Part shown: in pieces, positions 14,699 to 15,757 of the stretch | How the letters are laid out: every line of letters begins with the position of its first letter | Numbering within the stretch: position 1 is the stretch's first letter | NCBI GenBank assembly: GCA_021734595.1 | Contig: JAIPIO010000061.1 | Coordinates: forward strand, 1-15,757 | DNA from: Kiritimatiellales bacterium | GTDB taxonomy: Bacteria > Verrucomicrobiota > Kiritimatiellia > Kiritimatiellales > Pontiellaceae | Reading direction: 5' to 3' | DNA length: 15,757 bases | The notes under the pieces: model-generated | Databases searched by the model: none | What the model saw: the letters and a program-made list of their open reading frames with translations, nothing else | What the model was told of the DNA's origin: nothing | Translations under genes and position numbers: made by a program

Positions 14699-15658
14699 AT
14701 GGGTAAAGGATCATGCTGCACACCGGGCGAAAAAAGGTGTAATTGCGACGACGGTCAGTTGGGGGAAAAGTTTGCGCGGGCCTATTCCGGCGCTACGGAC
14801 AATATGGTACGTATTCCCGGCAGTACGTTTCTGATGGGAACCGATGACGAAATCGGATACCCGGACGATGGTGAAGGTCCCGTAAGAAGGGTATCGGTTG
14901 ATCCCTTCTACATGGATCAATGTTCTGTCAGCATAGCCGACTTCGCCAAATTCATCGAAGCAACCGGCTACGAAACGGATGCCGCAAAATTCAACTATTC
15001 CTATGTTTTCCATGCCCTGCTCCCCGACAATACCAAACGGACGCTGGACATGCTGGGGCGCACGGTTTTAGGCCTCGAGTGGTGGTACAACGTGGAGGGT
15101 GCCGACTGGGCCCACCCGTTTGGACCGGACTCCGACTTCCAGGGATTGGAAAACCATCCCGTAACGCACGTCTCCTACCGCGATGCCATCGCCTACTGCG
15201 AATGGGCCGGCAAGCGCCTGCCGACCGAGGCGGAAGTTGAATTTTCCGCCCGCGGCGGTCTTGAACAGAAGCGCTACGTATGGGGCGACGAGCTGATGCC
15301 GGGCGAAAAGCACATGTGCAACATTTTCCAGGGGAAATTCCCCGACTATAATTCCGCCGAGGATGGTTTCGTTGGAACGGCTCCGATCGACGCCTTTGAA
15401 CCAAACGGCTACGGCCTCTACAACATGGCGGGCAATGTCTGGGAATGGGTCTTCGACTGGTGGAGTCCCGACTTCCACCTCATCGGCCCGCGCGACAACC
15501 CTATCGGGCCGGACACCGGCGAACGGCGCCTCAATCGCGGCGGCTCCTACCTCTGCCACGATTCCTACTGCAACCGCTACCGCGTGGCGGCGCGAACATC
15601 AAACACGCCCGACTCCTCCACCGGCAACCTTGGATTCCGCTGTGTGAGAGACATCTGA
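14699..15658 (+). CDS. Formylglycine-generating enzyme (SUMF1/FGE type)
   Basis: The product converts the cysteine of C-x-P-x-R motifs in sulfatases to formylglycine, using oxygen and copper. The 319-residue protein follows human SUMF1 closely by eye: MVRIPGSTFLMGTDDE, HPVTHVSYRDAIAYCEWAGKRLPTEAE, GLYNMAGNVWEWVFDWW, and the active site GGSYLCHDSYCNRYR. C286 and C291 match the copper-binding pair C336/C341, and TSNTPDSSTGNLGFRC follows. This separates it from the many FGE-fold proteins that lack the cysteines. The N-terminus has no signal peptide but a cysteine group C6, C7, C14, C16, so it probably acts in the cytoplasm before export. The tryptophan of the usual EAEWE is V (TEAEVEFSARGG). No strong ribosome binding site precedes the ATG. 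A likely client is the sulfatase at 1-1434. Confidence 0.95.
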   Translation: MGKGSCCTPGEKRCNCDDGQLGEKFARAYSGATDNMVRIPGSTFLMGTDDEIGYPDDGEGPVRRVSVDPFYMDQCSVSIADFAKFIEATGYETDAAKFNYSYVFHALLPDNTKRTLDMLGRTVLGLEWWYNVEGADWAHPFGPDSDFQGLENHPVTHVSYRDAIAYCEWAGKRLPTEAEVEFSARGGLEQKRYVWGDELMPGEKHMCNIFQGKFPDYNSAEDGFVGTAPIDAFEPNGYGLYNMAGNVWEWVFDWWSPDFHLIGPRDNPIGPDTGERRLNRGGSYLCHDSYCNRYRVAARTSNTPDSSTGNLGFRCVRDI

Positions 15659-15665
15659 TCAGAAC

Positions 15666-15756
15666 TGGAGGGACGATGTCCCCATCGCCCGCGGACAGCC
15701 ACCGTGAGTCGCGTTCCGCGCCAACGTGGTCACGCGACGAGGACGCTGTCCCTCCA
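15666..15756. repeat. Inverted-repeat element at the right edge (REP/RAYT-like or MITE-like)
   Basis: TGGAGGGAC (15666-15674) is the exact inverse complement of GTCCCTCCA (15748-15756). Inside, GGACAGC (15693-15699) pairs with GCTGTCC (15745-15751) and GTCGCG (15708-15713) with CGCGAC (15733-15738), giving alternative large hairpins in a GC-rich 91-bp unit. It begins 7 bases past the FGE stop. The window ends one base later, so more may lie beyond. It could end the FGE transcript. Related copies elsewhere are expected if it is a dispersed element. Confidence 0.65.
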
Positions 15757-15757
15757 T

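Noticed and set aside
15140..15160. ATTGGAAAACC in the FGE gene as another palindrome-family member
   Set aside because: Only one half-site is present, without a matching TTCCAA arm at the right distance.

Overview
This window has 11 recognisable protein-coding segments on both strands and no RNA genes, IS transposases or CRISPR arrays. The mix is an S1-type sulfatase with a true formylglycine-generating enzyme (FGE), a long BspA-type leucine-rich-repeat protein whose C-terminal module is common in PVC bacteria, and a DUF2723/TPR membrane glycosyltransferase. This suggests a PVC bacterium, most likely Kiritimatiellota or a close relative. That is inference from gene content, not from a marker gene.

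Layout, left to right. A periplasmic sulfatase (minus) runs off the left edge. Next is an operon of an Rrf2-family regulator and cysteine synthase (minus). glnS (plus) converges on a secreted LRR protein (minus), which is split by a frameshift into a 29-repeat part and a C-terminal module. Then comes a tightly coupled minus-strand operon in the order NERD nuclease-like membrane protein, DJ-1/PfpI protein, OppB-type permease, OppC-type permease. It is divergent from a 1001-residue DUF2723/TPR protein (plus), which is followed by FGE (plus). A large inverted repeat closes the right edge.

Functional links. The FGE keeps both active-site cysteines and would activate sulfatases carrying the C-x-P-x-R motif, which the sulfatase at the left edge has (CSPTR). 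CysK with an IscR-like three-cysteine Rrf2 protein fits cysteine/sulfide-responsive control. The Opp permeases have no ATPase or binding-protein gene beside them.

The least ordinary signal is a family of short palindromes, consensus TTCCAAnnnTTGGAA. They sit in pairs or triplets just past the 3' ends of genes. Within each cluster the centres are 21, 21.5 or 31 bp apart, close to two or three helical turns. One triplet with exact 31-bp spacing lies inside the oppB coding region, in an extra extracytoplasmic domain, and is read there in three different frames.

No gene-free stretch exceeds 300 bases. The gaps hold the promoters, palindrome clusters and terminal inverted repeat listed below.
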